Shown: positions 16,598 through 25,639 of the stretch, piece after piece
How the letters are laid out: each line of letters starts with the position of its first letter
Numbering within the stretch: the stretch's first letter is position 1
Assembly: GCA_040386235.1 (NCBI GenBank)
Contig: JAZKGA010000001.1
Location: 1,302,001 to 1,366,000, forward strand
DNA from: JAZKGA01 sp040386235
Lineage (GTDB): Bacteria; Pseudomonadota; Alphaproteobacteria; Micavibrionales; Micavibrionaceae
Direction: 5' to 3'
DNA length: 64,000 nt
Made by a program: the position numbers and the translations under genes
Notes under the pieces: model-generated
Told to the model about the DNA's origin: nothing
Database searches by the model: none
What the model saw: the letters and a program-made list of their open reading frames with translations, nothing else

Positions 16598-17424
16598 TGG
16601 ATCAGATATACTCTCTGTTGCTTGAACCATTGACCCACGGCTTTATGCAGCGCGCCTTGTTTATGGCGACAATTATCGGCGTCGTCTGTGCGATATTTTC
16701 GTGCTTCCTGATCCTGAAGGGCTGGTCCTTGATGGGTGATGCGGTGTCGCATGCGGTTCTGCCCGGCTTGGCCCTTGCTTATATTGCCGGCCTGCCTTTG
16801 GCAATCGGGGCGTTTGTCGCGGGCATCGTCTGCGCACTGTCCACCGGATACCTGAAAAATAATACGCGGGTCAAAGAAGATGCGGTTATGGGGATTGTCT
16901 TTTCAGGGATGTTCGCCCTTGGCCTTGTTCTGATGACCTATATCAAGTCAGACATTCACCTGTTGCATGTTCTGTTCGGCAACGTCCTGGGCATTACCCC
17001 TGAAGACATGATTCAAACCGCTTTGATCGCCGGTATGTGCATTGTCATTATGATCGTGAAACGCCGCGACTTTATGATGGTGTGCTTTGACCCTGCCCAC
17101 GCGCAGGTTATCGGCCTGCCTGTACGGACGCTGAATATATGCCTGCTGACCCTATTGTCCCTGACAATTGTCGCGGCATTACAGGCTGCGGGTATTATCC
17201 TGGTGGTGGCCATGCTGATCGCCCCCGGCGCGATTGCCTTCCTGCTCAGCCGCTCCTTTGATCGCATGATGGTTATCTCCGTCTCAATCTCCGTGACCTC
17301 GTGTATCATTGGCACCCTCTTCAGCTTTCATCTGGATGTCGCGCCGGCCCCGCTGATCGTCGTTCTGCAAGCCATTGTGTTCCTGGTCGTGTTTGTTGGA
17401 GCGCGCAAGCGGGCCATCGCATGA
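16597..17424 (+). CDS. sitD: Manganese/iron ABC transporter permease
   Basis: 275 aa, second ABC-3 permease, clearly paralogous to sitC (CFLILKGWSLMGDAVSHAVLPGLALAY against the matching SitC segment). ALQAAGIILVVAMLIAPGAIAFLL is the core motif. It starts in a TAATG overlap with sitC and ends in an ATGA overlap with mntR, completing a tightly coupled operon. Confidence 0.93.
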   Translation: MDQIYSLLLEPLTHGFMQRALFMATIIGVVCAIFSCFLILKGWSLMGDAVSHAVLPGLALAYIAGLPLAIGAFVAGIVCALSTGYLKNNTRVKEDAVMGIVFSGMFALGLVLMTYIKSDIHLLHVLFGNVLGITPEDMIQTALIAGMCIVIMIVKRRDFMMVCFDPAHAQVIGLPVRTLNICLLTLLSLTIVAALQAAGIILVVAMLIAPGAIAFLLSRSFDRMMVISVSISVTSCIIGTLFSFHLDVAPAPLIVVLQAIVFLVVFVGARKRAIA

Positions 17425-17849
17425 CCCGCAACTTACTGCCACCGGTTGATGCCGTGACCCAGGCCAGCTGGTTCGCCAATGTCCGCGCCGCGCATCAAAT
17501 GGAAACAACCGAAGATTACGTTGAGATGATCGCCCAATTGCTGGACACATCCAACGAAGCCCGCCTAAGCGATATCGCGGCCCGCATGGGCGTTTCCCGC
17601 CCGACGGTCAGCAAGATGCTGGATCGCCTGCAGGCCGAAGGGTATATCGAAAGCCAGCCCTATCGCGCCGTTTTCCTGACACCAAAGGGCCGCGACCTGG
17701 CCCGCAAATGCCAGAAACGACACAGCGTGGTGTATGAATTCCTGCTGCGCCTGGGGATTGACCCGGACACAGCCGCCCTGGACGCTGAGGGGATTGAACA
17801 TCACCTGAGTGCCAAAAGCCTGAAAATCATGGAAAATTTTAAGGGGTAA
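17421..17849 (+). CDS. mntR: Manganese-responsive transcriptional regulator, DtxR/MntR family
   Basis: 142 aa. N-terminal winged helix with recognition segment IAARMGVSRPTVSKMLDRL (residues ~52-70), then the dimerisation domain. Metal ligands of MntR are conserved: Asp32 and Glu35 (EDYVEM), His101, and Glu123, Glu126 and His127 (AEGIEHHLS). It lacks the C-terminal SH3-like domain of DtxR, as usual for MntR. As the last gene of the operon it probably represses sitABCD when Mn(II) is sufficient, through the operator candidate at 13927-13940. The open frame upstream of 17421 is inside sitD. Its 3' end overlaps the convergent hydrolase gene by 11 bases. Confidence 0.92.
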   Translation: MTRNLLPPVDAVTQASWFANVRAAHQMETTEDYVEMIAQLLDTSNEARLSDIAARMGVSRPTVSKMLDRLQAEGYIESQPYRAVFLTPKGRDLARKCQKRHSVVYEFLLRLGIDPDTAALDAEGIEHHLSAKSLKIMENFKG

Positions 17850-18927
17850 GACCGCGCCAGGTTTCGCCATGGCGCATCACCTGAAACCGCTCCGGCGCGA
17901 TGCCCGCCGCCTGCAATCCTTTTTGCAGGTCCTGCGGTGGTAAGTCCAGTGACTCATCCGTCAACTCAAACGTGCCCCAGTGAATCCCGATGGCACGCTT
18001 GGCCCCGACATCCTGCATCACCTGAATGGCTTCGGTCGGATTGACGTGCCCGCGCTTCATGAACCAGCGTGGCTCATACGCGCCGATGGCAATGGCGGCC
18101 AGATCAAACGGGCCATGCGTCCGGCCGATATCCTGGGTTGCCTGGGAATATCCCAGATCGCCGGAAAACCAGAAACGATAGGACGGATGCGTGATCGCCC
18201 AACTGCCCCACAAGGTCGCGTTACGGTCCCAGAAGGTGCGTTTCGACCAATGCTGAACCGACAGGAAATCAAAATTGATCGGCGCGGTACGGCCATTAAC
18301 CGCGTAATTGTCGCCCCAGTCCAGCCAATAGACGTTTTGATCAGCACCTTCCAGCTTTACACCCGGCACATTGCCTTGGAACCAGGCTTCGATACCCAGC
18401 GGCACCAGGAAGCGCGGCGGACCGCCGGCCTGGACCTGCAACGCACGCACAGATGCTAAGTCCAGGTGTTCGTAATGATTGTGGGAAATGACCACCACAT
18501 CAATATGCGGCAGGTCTTTTAGCGCAATGCCTGGCGGCTGATGCCGCTTCGGCCCGATAAAGGACAGGGGCGAGGCCCGATCGGAAAACACCGGATCGGT
18601 CAGGATATTCACGCCGTCAATCTGATACAGCAGCGTCGCATGGCCCACCCAGCTGACTGCGGTTTCGGTTTTATTATTCTGAATGTAAGCCAGGTCGGGG
18701 GTAACGCCCGTAATAGGATGTGCCGGCGGTTTGGGCAGTCCCTCTTTCCAAGCATTATACCGCCAGGCCCAGAAGCTGCCCTCTGCACGCTCCGGCTCAG
18801 GATAGGTGTTCTTGAACCCGGTGGGCGTGTGATGCGCCTTACTGGGATTGTAATGCGGGTTGTGTGGTGTGCACGCGATAAACAGCGGCAAACACAGAAT
18901 CAGGGAAATAAGGGCATGGTGCATCAT
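17839..18927 (-). CDS. Metallo-beta-lactamase-fold lipoprotein hydrolase (NAPE-PLD-like)
   Basis: 362 aa. The N-terminus is a lipoprotein signal with lipobox LFIAC. The metal-binding motif SHNHYEHLD is followed by further metal ligands SGDLGYS and IGIHWGTFEL; GHATLLYQIDGVNILTDPVFSDRASP is the family's N-terminal signature. This pattern is that of bacterial NAPE-PLD-like/UlaG-type hydrolases, which cleave phosphodiester or lactone bonds. Substrate unknown; envelope location is inferred from the lipobox. Convergent with mntR. Confidence 0.85.
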   Translation of the reverse strand: MMHHALISLILCLPLFIACTPHNPHYNPSKAHHTPTGFKNTYPEPERAEGSFWAWRYNAWKEGLPKPPAHPITGVTPDLAYIQNNKTETAVSWVGHATLLYQIDGVNILTDPVFSDRASPLSFIGPKRHQPPGIALKDLPHIDVVVISHNHYEHLDLASVRALQVQAGGPPRFLVPLGIEAWFQGNVPGVKLEGADQNVYWLDWGDNYAVNGRTAPINFDFLSVQHWSKRTFWDRNATLWGSWAITHPSYRFWFSGDLGYSQATQDIGRTHGPFDLAAIAIGAYEPRWFMKRGHVNPTEAIQVMQDVGAKRAIGIHWGTFELTDESLDLPPQDLQKGLQAAGIAPERFQVMRHGETWRGLTP

Positions 18928-18962
18928 TTATAAAGTGACGCAGATCAACGCGAAGTCAATCA

Positions 18963-19418
18963 CTACTGTATAAATGTTCCCTGTTGCGGATTGGTCAACG
19001 CCGCGATCCCTTTTCCAAATTTGGCGCAACCGCTGGCTGATCCGCGATAACTGCTTTCGGTGATGACCCCTTTGCGGTTGGTGACAACCTTCAGGGCGCA
19101 ATCATAGGCGACTGTTGTTGGGCTGTCACCAAAGGTGGTGCCAAGGCCAATGCCGGAATGGGAATGACGGGACCCGTAACCAGTGAAAACGCTGCTGCTG
19201 ATTGCCGAACCGCCACGGCCTGCACCGTATGATGTGTTGTGCCATTCATACACTTTCTGGCCCAATATTGTCTGCTCGCTGTCCGGGGTGCCAAGATATG
19301 TAGCGACCTGATTGATGTTCTTGCCCACCAATAACGGATAGCCTTGTGTAAATCGTTGATGATCGCCGGCACAGCCGACCAATGTAAGTGCCAATACAAC
19401 ACCGAGAATTTTTTGCAT
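18963..19418 (-). CDS. Small lipoprotein of unknown function
   Basis: 151 aa. A lipoprotein signal peptide with lipobox LVGCAG, then a SmpA/OmlA-like opening (LLVGKNINQVATYLGTPDS), a Gly/Ser-rich middle (GYGSRHSHSGIGLG) and a C-terminal part with YDCALKVVTNRKGVI, a fold pattern common in outer-membrane lipoproteins. ATG 19418 follows AGGTGACG. The open frame upstream runs through the tRNA-Gly gene and is not coding. Confidence 0.8.
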   Translation of the reverse strand: MQKILGVVLALTLVGCAGDHQRFTQGYPLLVGKNINQVATYLGTPDSEQTILGQKVYEWHNTSYGAGRGGSAISSSVFTGYGSRHSHSGIGLGTTFGDSPTTVAYDCALKVVTNRKGVITESSYRGSASGCAKFGKGIAALTNPQQGTFIQ

Positions 19419-19471
19419 CACGTCACCTCTTGTTCCATAAACACTTAAAACGCAGTTTTGTTCAAGAGGGA

Positions 19472-19546
<75 letters not shown>

Positions 19547-19651
19547 GCATTAGAGAAGTGGGAGTGTTATAATCCGACAGCTTTACAATTTCCAGTCTTT
19601 CTTTCATAAACAAAGGAACGATTTCATTCACCACCACGTTATGGGGTTATC

Positions 19652-20536
19652 ATGTCTGCGCGGCTTCTTTTCTGTGTTCTTCCTTTCCTGCTGGCTGGAT
19701 GCGGCACACCGGAACTGGACGCTTTGCGCGAAACCCGCGCGGTCGGCAACCCTTTTTCGACACAACTGGCCAACGAATACCGCATGCTGGGTAACGGCCT
19801 GAAACGCAGCCTGTTTGACGCGCCGGACGCCGACCATTTCGCCCGGAAGGGCATGATTGCCGCCAGCGGTGAAAACGTCATGCCGGAACCCATCAATGAT
19901 TGGCACGTCAAAGCAAGCCAGATTGAGCCGTTTCGCGTGGCCCGTGGCCGTCTGATCCGCGCGTTTGACCTGGGCGGGCGTGAAATCGCCGCGACTGATA
20001 CGGCCAAAGCCCAGGTTGCGTTCGATTGCTGGCTGGAACAGCAGGAAGACAAGTATATCAACCCCACTCCGCCATGCCGGGCGCAATTCGCCACGCATAT
20101 GACGAATGCGGAAAGCAAGCTGACATCCATGCCCGTGCCGCCAATGCCGCCGATGGATTTATACGAAGGCGTGGCCGCCGACCCATCTGCGCCGATGGAC
20201 CCCAGCCTGGCCAAATACTTGGTGTTCTTTGATTTTGACAAAACGGCCCTGGCCACGGATTCCAACGCCATCCTGGATGCCGTTGCTGATGAAATTCGCA
20301 GCCAGCGCCTGGCGGGCGTCGTTATCGTCGGTCATGCCGACCGTGCGGGGTCTGAGGCATACAACGATCGCCTGTCACAAAAACGCGCCGCCGCTGTGCG
20401 TCAGGGGTTGGAGTCGCGTGGCGTCCCTGCTGATTTAATCAGTACGCAGTCGCGCGGTGAAAACGACCCGATGGTCGCCACGCGGGACAATATCCGCGAA
20501 CCGGCCAACCGGCGTGCGGAAATAACCTTCCGTTAG
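19652..20536 (+). CDS. OmpA-family outer-membrane lipoprotein
   Basis: 294 aa. Lipoprotein signal with lipobox LLAGCG. Residues ~25-170 match no family I recognise. The C-terminal ~115 residues form an OmpA peptidoglycan-binding domain: YLVFFDFDKTALATDS, VVIVGHADRAGSEAYNDRLSQKRAAAV, and a closing PANRRAEITF. It probably ties the outer membrane to the cell wall. Unlike Pal it has a long N-terminal region. Convergent with the next gene, 3 bases between stops. Confidence 0.87.
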   Translation: MSARLLFCVLPFLLAGCGTPELDALRETRAVGNPFSTQLANEYRMLGNGLKRSLFDAPDADHFARKGMIAASGENVMPEPINDWHVKASQIEPFRVARGRLIRAFDLGGREIAATDTAKAQVAFDCWLEQQEDKYINPTPPCRAQFATHMTNAESKLTSMPVPPMPPMDLYEGVAADPSAPMDPSLAKYLVFFDFDKTALATDSNAILDAVADEIRSQRLAGVVIVGHADRAGSEAYNDRLSQKRAAAVRQGLESRGVPADLISTQSRGENDPMVATRDNIREPANRRAEITFR

Positions 20537-20539
20537 GGC

Positions 20540-21157
20540 TTACATTTCCCCGCTTGGTGTCGGTTGAATTTTGGTCAGCGTCATGCTGGGCACAGCTTTT
20601 TGTACGCCTTCCAGAATCTGGGTATCCAGTTTAATCAGGAACCCTTCCATAAACCGGATCAGTTTCAGGTCACGGTCAGCCAGCGACAACTGGTCCGACA
20701 ATTCTGTTTTGCTGCTTAAATTATACTCCTGACGCGTTTGTTGACGCGTGCCGTCCATAATCTCGACCTTTACGCGCGCGCCGATCTCAATCGTCTGCAT
20801 CCGCTGCATGGTCAGGATGCCCAGGCCCGCGCCGGTCACATCGCGCATCGGAGATTGTTTAAAACGGCTTTCAACAACCGTGACAGTCATGGTCGGCGCC
20901 CCACCACCCGCGATAAACCGTTTGCGGGCATAGCCTTCGATCGCCTGGTCAACCGGCATCGGCAGCACGCCATATCCAGCATTCGTATTCATACCTTGGG
21001 TTGGAATGACATCGACGGTGCGGACTGGCAGGGTCAGCGGCGTGAACTGTTCCAGCGTCATTTGCGGCGCGGGGCGTAACGCTGCGGTATTATCAATCGT
21101 ACAGCCAGCCAGCATCAGCGTGGCCAGCATCAGGCTTGTCAGGGTCTTGTTTCTCAT
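20540..21157 (-). CDS. Putative lipoprotein downstream of hslO
   Basis: 205 aa with lipobox LMLAGCT. Segments PAPQMTLEQFTPLTLPVRTVDV and TVTVVESRFKQSP suggest a beta-rich periplasmic domain such as occurs in alphaproteobacterial lipoproteins of unknown role. Start overlaps the hslO stop as ATGA, so it is probably translated with hslO; no functional link is evident. Confidence 0.78.
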   Translation of the reverse strand: MRNKTLTSLMLATLMLAGCTIDNTAALRPAPQMTLEQFTPLTLPVRTVDVIPTQGMNTNAGYGVLPMPVDQAIEGYARKRFIAGGGAPTMTVTVVESRFKQSPMRDVTGAGLGILTMQRMQTIEIGARVKVEIMDGTRQQTRQEYNLSSKTELSDQLSLADRDLKLIRFMEGFLIKLDTQILEGVQKAVPSMTLTKIQPTPSGEM

Positions 21158-22080
21158 TTTATCGTCTCCGCGTTGAAGGTGAAATCTTTGCTGCAGAATT
21201 CACAGCTCATTGTAATCTTGCCATCTTCGGCCATATCGCGCCGATCATCTGCGGGCATCATCGCCAGAATGTTTTCCAGTTTTTCAATCGTACAGCGGCA
21301 ACCTTTGGTCACACTTTGCGCCGGGTAAACCCGCACCTCTTCCTGGTGGAAAAGGCGATAAAGCACTGTATTCTCATGTAATCTGTCATCCACCAACTCG
21401 TCATTCGTGACACTGGACAGCAGGATCTGGGCGCGACCCCAATCTTCTTCATACATCAGGTGAATTTCGTCCTGGATCGCATTGGTTTCCAATGGCAGGG
21501 ACTGGATCATAATCCCGCCTGCGGACCATGCGCCCGCATCATCACGGCGTGCGGCCACGCGCAGATAGGTGCGCAACTGCTCGCTTTGCGTGAAATAATG
21601 CGTGACACTTTCGGCCAGGGTTGCGCCCTGCAACTCAACGATGCCTTGATAACGTTCGGTGTGGCTGCCTTGATCGACGGTAAAGGCGATATATCCTTTG
21701 CCGAACAGTGATTGTAAATCTGCATCGTCGTGCAAACCGGCTATCCGATCCTTACGCAATGTGGCACAGGCCCGGACTTCGGTATGATTACGCACGTCGG
21801 CGACCATCATGGCGACTGGGCCGTCCCCCTGAATTTGCAGGGTAAAGACCCCGTCATATTTCAGCATTGAAGAAAGCAGGAGTGCCAAAAGCGCGCCTTC
21901 GGCCACCACCTGGGCCACAGCGGGCGGATAATCATGTGGATTTAATATCTGGTTCAGGACATCGCCCAGCCGGATAATGCGCCCGCGGATCAGGGATTTT
22001 TCCAGCTGAAAAGTCTGCAACCTGTCACTGCCGGGCATAGGGAATTCGAGAATGTTGTTGTTATCTGGCTTGTCTGTCAT
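21154..22080 (-). CDS. hslO: Redox-regulated chaperone Hsp33
   Basis: 308 aa. Holdase activated by oxidation, protecting proteins during oxidative unfolding. The four zinc-binding cysteines are in GCRC and SCEFC near the C-terminus, spaced as in Hsp33. The N-terminal domain carries QIQGDGPVAMMVADV. ATG 22080 begins MTDKPDNNN; the longer frame to 22314 is read-through opposite recX. Divergent from recX with 30 bases between starts. Confidence 0.95.
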   Translation of the reverse strand: MTDKPDNNNILEFPMPGSDRLQTFQLEKSLIRGRIIRLGDVLNQILNPHDYPPAVAQVVAEGALLALLLSSMLKYDGVFTLQIQGDGPVAMMVADVRNHTEVRACATLRKDRIAGLHDDADLQSLFGKGYIAFTVDQGSHTERYQGIVELQGATLAESVTHYFTQSEQLRTYLRVAARRDDAGAWSAGGIMIQSLPLETNAIQDEIHLMYEEDWGRAQILLSSVTNDELVDDRLHENTVLYRLFHQEEVRVYPAQSVTKGCRCTIEKLENILAMMPADDRRDMAEDGKITMSCEFCSKDFTFNAETIK

Positions 22081-22110
22081 GATGCCAGTCAACATAACAT
22101 TCACCGCAGG

Positions 22111-22704
22111 ATGTTCAAGCCCTTGAAGCACCCCTTCACCACCCCTGACCCACAAAAAACCGACTGGCCAAAGCGGATGGAGAACTGGGCGCTTTTTTAC
22201 CTGCAACGCTTCGCCTGTAGCCGCGCAGGATTGGCGCGGTACCTGACGCAAAAACTGCGCCGTGTGCTGCCGAAAGAGGAGGCGGAATTGCGGGCCATGC
22301 TGATTGAAACGCACATCCCGCCACTGGTCGCGAAACTAGAAGGATACGGTTATTTAAACGATACGGCCTATGCCACCGGACTGGCTCGCCGCCTGATGCG
22401 TGAGGGCAAGTCCCTAAGCGTCATGCGGCAAAAGATGCAGGAAAAAGGGTTAAGCAAGGACGATATTGAAGCGGCTGTTGCCCTGCTGCAAGACAATACG
22501 GGGGGTGATATCACCCTTATCGCGGCTGTGCGGTTGATGCAGCGGCGGCGGATCGGCTGTTTTACAGCACCTGGCCGGGATCCGCAGCCTGAAAAACAGA
22601 TCGGTATTCTGGCGCGGGCCGGGTTCGATTATGCAACTATACGTGCAGTGAGCGCGTTAACGCACGATGAGGCCGAGGCGTTACTGGACACATTGCGGCT
22701 TTAG
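22111..22704 (+). CDS. recX: RecX family regulatory protein
   Basis: 197 aa. RecX proteins bind RecA filaments and modulate recombination. LARYLTQKLRR, VAKLEGYGYLNDTAYATGLARRLMREGKS and MRQKMQEKGLSKDDIEAAV are the three-helix repeats typical of the family. recA is not in the window. The N-terminal ~25 residues are extra. The last 68 bases overlap an opposite-strand ORF. Confidence 0.85.
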   Translation: MFKPLKHPFTTPDPQKTDWPKRMENWALFYLQRFACSRAGLARYLTQKLRRVLPKEEAELRAMLIETHIPPLVAKLEGYGYLNDTAYATGLARRLMREGKSLSVMRQKMQEKGLSKDDIEAAVALLQDNTGGDITLIAAVRLMQRRRIGCFTAPGRDPQPEKQIGILARAGFDYATIRAVSALTHDEAEALLDTLRL

Positions 22705-22948
22705 ACGCCGTAACGGGTGGGGAAACACCGCATGCGGCAGGTGTGACGGGAGCGGGAGCAGGAACAGCCGCATTGATTGCAAAAGTGTCGCGTATAGCGA
22801 GCCCCGCTAAAACAACCCCGAACATGGCAACAACGACAAAGTCGTTACGATTTGTCTTTTTATCACTGCCTGTCGCACGCATCATTGCCACATGGGCCGC
22901 GCCATCTTTATCGCTAAAGAAGTCTTTCAGATTATTCATTATATCCAT
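22637..22948 (-). CDS. Small single-span membrane protein, overlaps recX 3' end
   Basis: 103 aa. ATG 22948 follows AGGAA. Residues 1-35 are charged, ~36-53 are a membrane segment (DFVVVAMFGVVLAGLAI), and the rest is Ala/Pro-rich with three Cys. The last 22 codons are antisense to recX, so the protein may be shorter in relatives. No family recognised. Confidence 0.5.
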   Translation of the reverse strand: MDIMNNLKDFFSDKDGAAHVAMMRATGSDKKTNRNDFVVVAMFGVVLAGLAIRDTFAINAAVPAPAPVTPAACGVSPPVTASKAAMCPVTPRPHRALTRSLHV

Positions 22949-23016
22949 GTCGTATTCCTATCATCGTATTCTGTCGATGACTTATGATGTGTTTATAACA
23001 TTACGTCAATGTAATT

Positions 23017-23967
23017 TTATTGCGCGGAGCGTATATCTGCCATGACCGCAACGCATACCTTAACCGACTCAGCCAATGCGGACAGGTTATACCCACCTTC
23101 TAAAACTGCAACCAGTCTTCCATCGCACAAACGATCGGCGGTATCACACAAAAGCCGCATGATATCGCGGTAATCTTCAGTTGTTAAAGCCAGTCCGCCC
23201 AACGGGTCCATCACATGCGCGTCAAACCCTGCTGATACCAATATAATATCCGGACGGAATAAATCCAGTCGCGGGATGATATCATTTGTGATGCGCGCTA
23301 AGAAATCCGTGCCAGACGTGCCGGCAGGCAGCGGGATGTTCAAGATCGTGTTAAATGCACCCCGATCTGTTAGCAGGCCAGTATGCGGATATATGCCTTC
23401 CTGATGTAATGAGGAAAAAAATACATCCTGCTGATTCCAAACGATATCCTGGGTGCCGTCACCGTGATGCACATCGAAATCAACAATGGCCACGCGGGCT
23501 GCACCATACTTGGCGCGGGCCGCCAGCGCGGCAATCGCAATGGTGTTAAACAGACAAAAGCCTGAGATACGGTTGCGCCCCGCATGATGCCCTGGCGGTC
23601 GGGTCAGGACAAAGGCGCGGCGCGCCTGTCCTTGCATCACCTGCTGAACCGCCAGCAAACCGCCCCCCACGCCGCGCAGGGCGGCCGCCAGACTGTCGGG
23701 GCTTAACACTGTATCACCGCCGATAATTGCCAGCGCATCATCAGGTATGGCATTTTCAACGGCCATGATGTGATCATCGCTGTGCGCCAGACGTAAGTCG
23801 GCCGTGGTCGCTGATGGTGCTTCAAAGCGCGGTATATCTGCAAATTCCGCCCCCCGCAGCACGTCCATAATGGCGTGTAAGCGATCAGACGATTCTGGAT
23901 GCCCGTCCCCCGTATTGTGGGACGGCGCAGCCGGATTTGTCACCAGGATCAGGGGCGTTACAGCCAT
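23017..23967 (-). CDS. Histone-deacetylase-family zinc hydrolase
   Basis: 316 aa, arginase/deacetylase fold of class II HDAC-like and acetylpolyamine amidohydrolases. RPPGHHAG holds the two active-site His, DFDVHHGDGTQ the zinc-binding Asp and His, and SAGFDAH the second zinc Asp. The N-terminal GDGHPESSDRL is also characteristic. Bacterial members remove acetyl groups from polyamines or proteins; the substrate here is unknown. Preceded by a 39-codon gene whose stop lies 3 bases before this start. Confidence 0.92.
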   Translation of the reverse strand: MAVTPLILVTNPAAPSHNTGDGHPESSDRLHAIMDVLRGAEFADIPRFEAPSATTADLRLAHSDDHIMAVENAIPDDALAIIGGDTVLSPDSLAAALRGVGGGLLAVQQVMQGQARRAFVLTRPPGHHAGRNRISGFCLFNTIAIAALAARAKYGAARVAIVDFDVHHGDGTQDIVWNQQDVFFSSLHQEGIYPHTGLLTDRGAFNTILNIPLPAGTSGTDFLARITNDIIPRLDLFRPDIILVSAGFDAHVMDPLGGLALTTEDYRDIMRLLCDTADRLCDGRLVAVLEGGYNLSALAESVKVCVAVMADIRSAQ

Positions 23968-23970
23968 GAT

Positions 23971-24090
23971 TTACAGGCGGATATCGAATAAAACGCTGAC
24001 CAACGCGGCACAGCCAACGAAGAACAGATAAAAAAGCGTCGCACTCAAAGGGTTACGTGTTTTTCCAAAGTCGAAGAATTCTTTTAACAT
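23971..24090 (-). CDS. 39-residue membrane microprotein
   Basis: ATG 24090 preceded by CAGGAGAGCCACC, a good ribosome-binding site. It begins with a charged MLKEFFDFGKTRNPL, then a hydrophobic span with LFYLFFVGCAALVSVLF, and ends in DIRL. It is followed after 3 bases by the deacetylase-like gene, so both probably share a transcript. Not long enough for usual gene finding. No family known to me. Confidence 0.6.
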   Translation of the reverse strand: MLKEFFDFGKTRNPLSATLFYLFFVGCAALVSVLFDIRL

Positions 24091-24194
24091 GGTGGCTCTC
24101 CTGGCGTAATTTAAATATGAAACGGAACGAACCGTTCATAACGCGTCAGGCCGCAGAAAGTCAAGGAATATTGTCGTAAAGGGCGAACAAACAA

Positions 24195-24218
24195 CAACCG
24201 GGCCAAACGGCCCGGTTG
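24195..24218 (-). terminator. Terminator-like hairpin after the 118-aa membrane protein gene
   Basis: CAACCGGGCC, loop of 4, GGCCCGGTTG, a perfect 10-bp stem. On the minus strand it is followed by TTGTTTG. It lies between the stop of the gene at 24246-24602 and the 39-residue microprotein gene. Confidence 0.75.
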
Positions 24219-24245
24219 CGTCTTTTCAGACTGGATCAATCAGAC

Positions 24246-24602
24246 TTATTTATTGTGACCAATGGTTGTCATGATCGCCAATGGGATCATTCCGATCAGG
24301 ACCGATGATGTGTATGTCAGATACACACCAATCCCGACCAGCAGGATGGACAGCAGGTCAGATGTCAGCTTTTTACTGGTAAGTAAGACGGTCGAGAGCA
24401 GAAGGACAAAGCCCGTACTGATCATTCCGTGGACCGAACCACCATCAAAGAAGCTGCCGACGCCCGATACCAGGCCCAACATCCCAAGAACATGAACCAT
24501 AACGGTCGAAAAACCGACCAATATGATCAAAGACGACACATAAAACCAAAAAGCTTCTGTCGTCGTGCGCGTATGCGTTGTGTTAATAATGTTACTAAAC
24601 AT
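24246..24602 (-). CDS. Small multi-span membrane protein
   Basis: 118 aa with three or four hydrophobic segments (FYVSSLIILVGFSTVMVHVL, GMISTGFVLLLSTVLL, LLSILLVGIGVYLTY, VLIGMIPLAIMTTIG). ATG 24602 follows a strong AGAGGAGG. No family recognised. It has its own terminator and a long AT-rich upstream region, so it is probably a single-gene unit. Confidence 0.7.
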   Translation of the reverse strand: MFSNIINTTHTRTTTEAFWFYVSSLIILVGFSTVMVHVLGMLGLVSGVGSFFDGGSVHGMISTGFVLLLSTVLLTSKKLTSDLLSILLVGIGVYLTYTSSVLIGMIPLAIMTTIGHNK

Positions 24603-24991
24603 GATAACCTCCTCTGTTATACATCGTTTACCGTTTTTGCGTCTTTACCGTGCCCATTTATTTGGTGTCTCGGCAAAGAAAACCCCCATAATCTTATTGA
24701 TAGATGGGGGAATTCTGTTCGGAGAATAAATTTGGACGAGCGTATAAAAAGATCATGGAGCAGAGTTCCACGCGTTATGTGTGGAATTTGCCGTTTACGT
24801 CTTGATGTGTGCGTTCCAAACATCCTTTATTCCCTTTCTACTCTTAGTATAGCAAAAAAGAGGCATGTTTTCACTTGTTATGACAATAATTCGTTGATGC
24901 AGCGCAATAACACATTGAATATATTGATTTTCCTGCACTGCTCTTACAGTCAACATCACGTATTGCATTGCAATAAGTACAGCAAAAATGG
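24603..24991. other. AT-rich intergenic region, no convincing gene
   Basis: 389 bases, visibly richer in A and T than the neighbours. It must hold the promoter of the minus-strand gene at 24246-24602. It contains an inverted repeat CCCCCAT (24683-24689) / ATGGGGG (24704-24710) with a 14-base loop and no T-run. Short ORFs on both strands lack ribosome-binding sites and look like chance. Confidence 0.6.
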
Positions 24992-25639
24992 CTAAGAAGA
25001 TGTCTTAGGGCTCAGGATTCTGACCAGGAACCGCGCCCCGATCAACAGGCCTTGATGGTCAATGCCGTGCGGCAGGCCGGGTATAACATCCAACGTGACG
25101 GGATAACCCATTTTCTCCAAATGCGCGACCGCCTGAATACTGGCACTGACCGGCACGACGGTATCACTGTCCCCATGGACCAGACAGATTGGCATTTGCA
25201 CTGCGGCGGGGGCAAGGGTTTCAACACCCAGTAACGCGCCGGAATACCCCAGAACACCTGCGGGGCAAGGATCACAGCGCAACGCGGTGTACAGGCCAAC
25301 CATCGTCCCTTGTGAAAAACCGACCAAAGCCAGCTTGTCTTTACTTAAATTGTGGCGATCCAGGATGATCTGGGCGGCCTCTCGCACTGCATTGGCTGCG
25401 TCACGCGCACCCGCGGCCATGGCATCAGGCGACCAGTCACTTAAGGAAAACCATTGAAATCCCGCGCCCATTTCGCACATAACCGGCGCATCGCAGCTGT
25501 AAAAAGCAGTATCAGGCAAAACATCGCGCCAGCTGTCGGCCAGACCAAGCAAGTCCTGGCCATCCGCGCCGTAGCCGTGCAGCAGCAGGGCCAGGCTAGT
25601 TGGATTATCCGGGTTACTTTTATGAGGATAGAGCTTCAT
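24992..25639 (-). CDS. Phospholipase/carboxylesterase family alpha/beta hydrolase
   Basis: 215 aa. LLLHGYGADGQDL (oxyanion hole), GFSQGTM with the nucleophilic Ser, HGDSDTVVPV with the Asp and GLPHGID with the His give a full triad in the order of the carboxylesterase 2 family (EstB/YpfH/APT-like). Likely cytoplasmic, substrate unknown. Start overlaps the nitrilase stop, third gene of grx-nitrilase-esterase. Confidence 0.88.
   Translation of the reverse strand: MKLYPHKSNPDNPTSLALLLHGYGADGQDLLGLADSWRDVLPDTAFYSCDAPVMCEMGAGFQWFSLSDWSPDAMAAGARDAANAVREAAQIILDRHNLSKDKLALVGFSQGTMVGLYTALRCDPCPAGVLGYSGALLGVETLAPAAVQMPICLVHGDSDTVVPVSASIQAVAHLEKMGYPVTLDVIPGLPHGIDHQGLLIGARFLVRILSPKTSS

Noticed and set aside
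24683..24710. CCCCCAT/ATGGGGG inverted repeat considered as terminator
   Set aside because: Loop of 14 bases and no T-run on either strand; kept only as a structural note.
24617..24823. 68-codon minus-strand ORF in the AT-rich gap
   Set aside because: No ribosome-binding site, no recognisable composition, and it runs over the inverted repeat.
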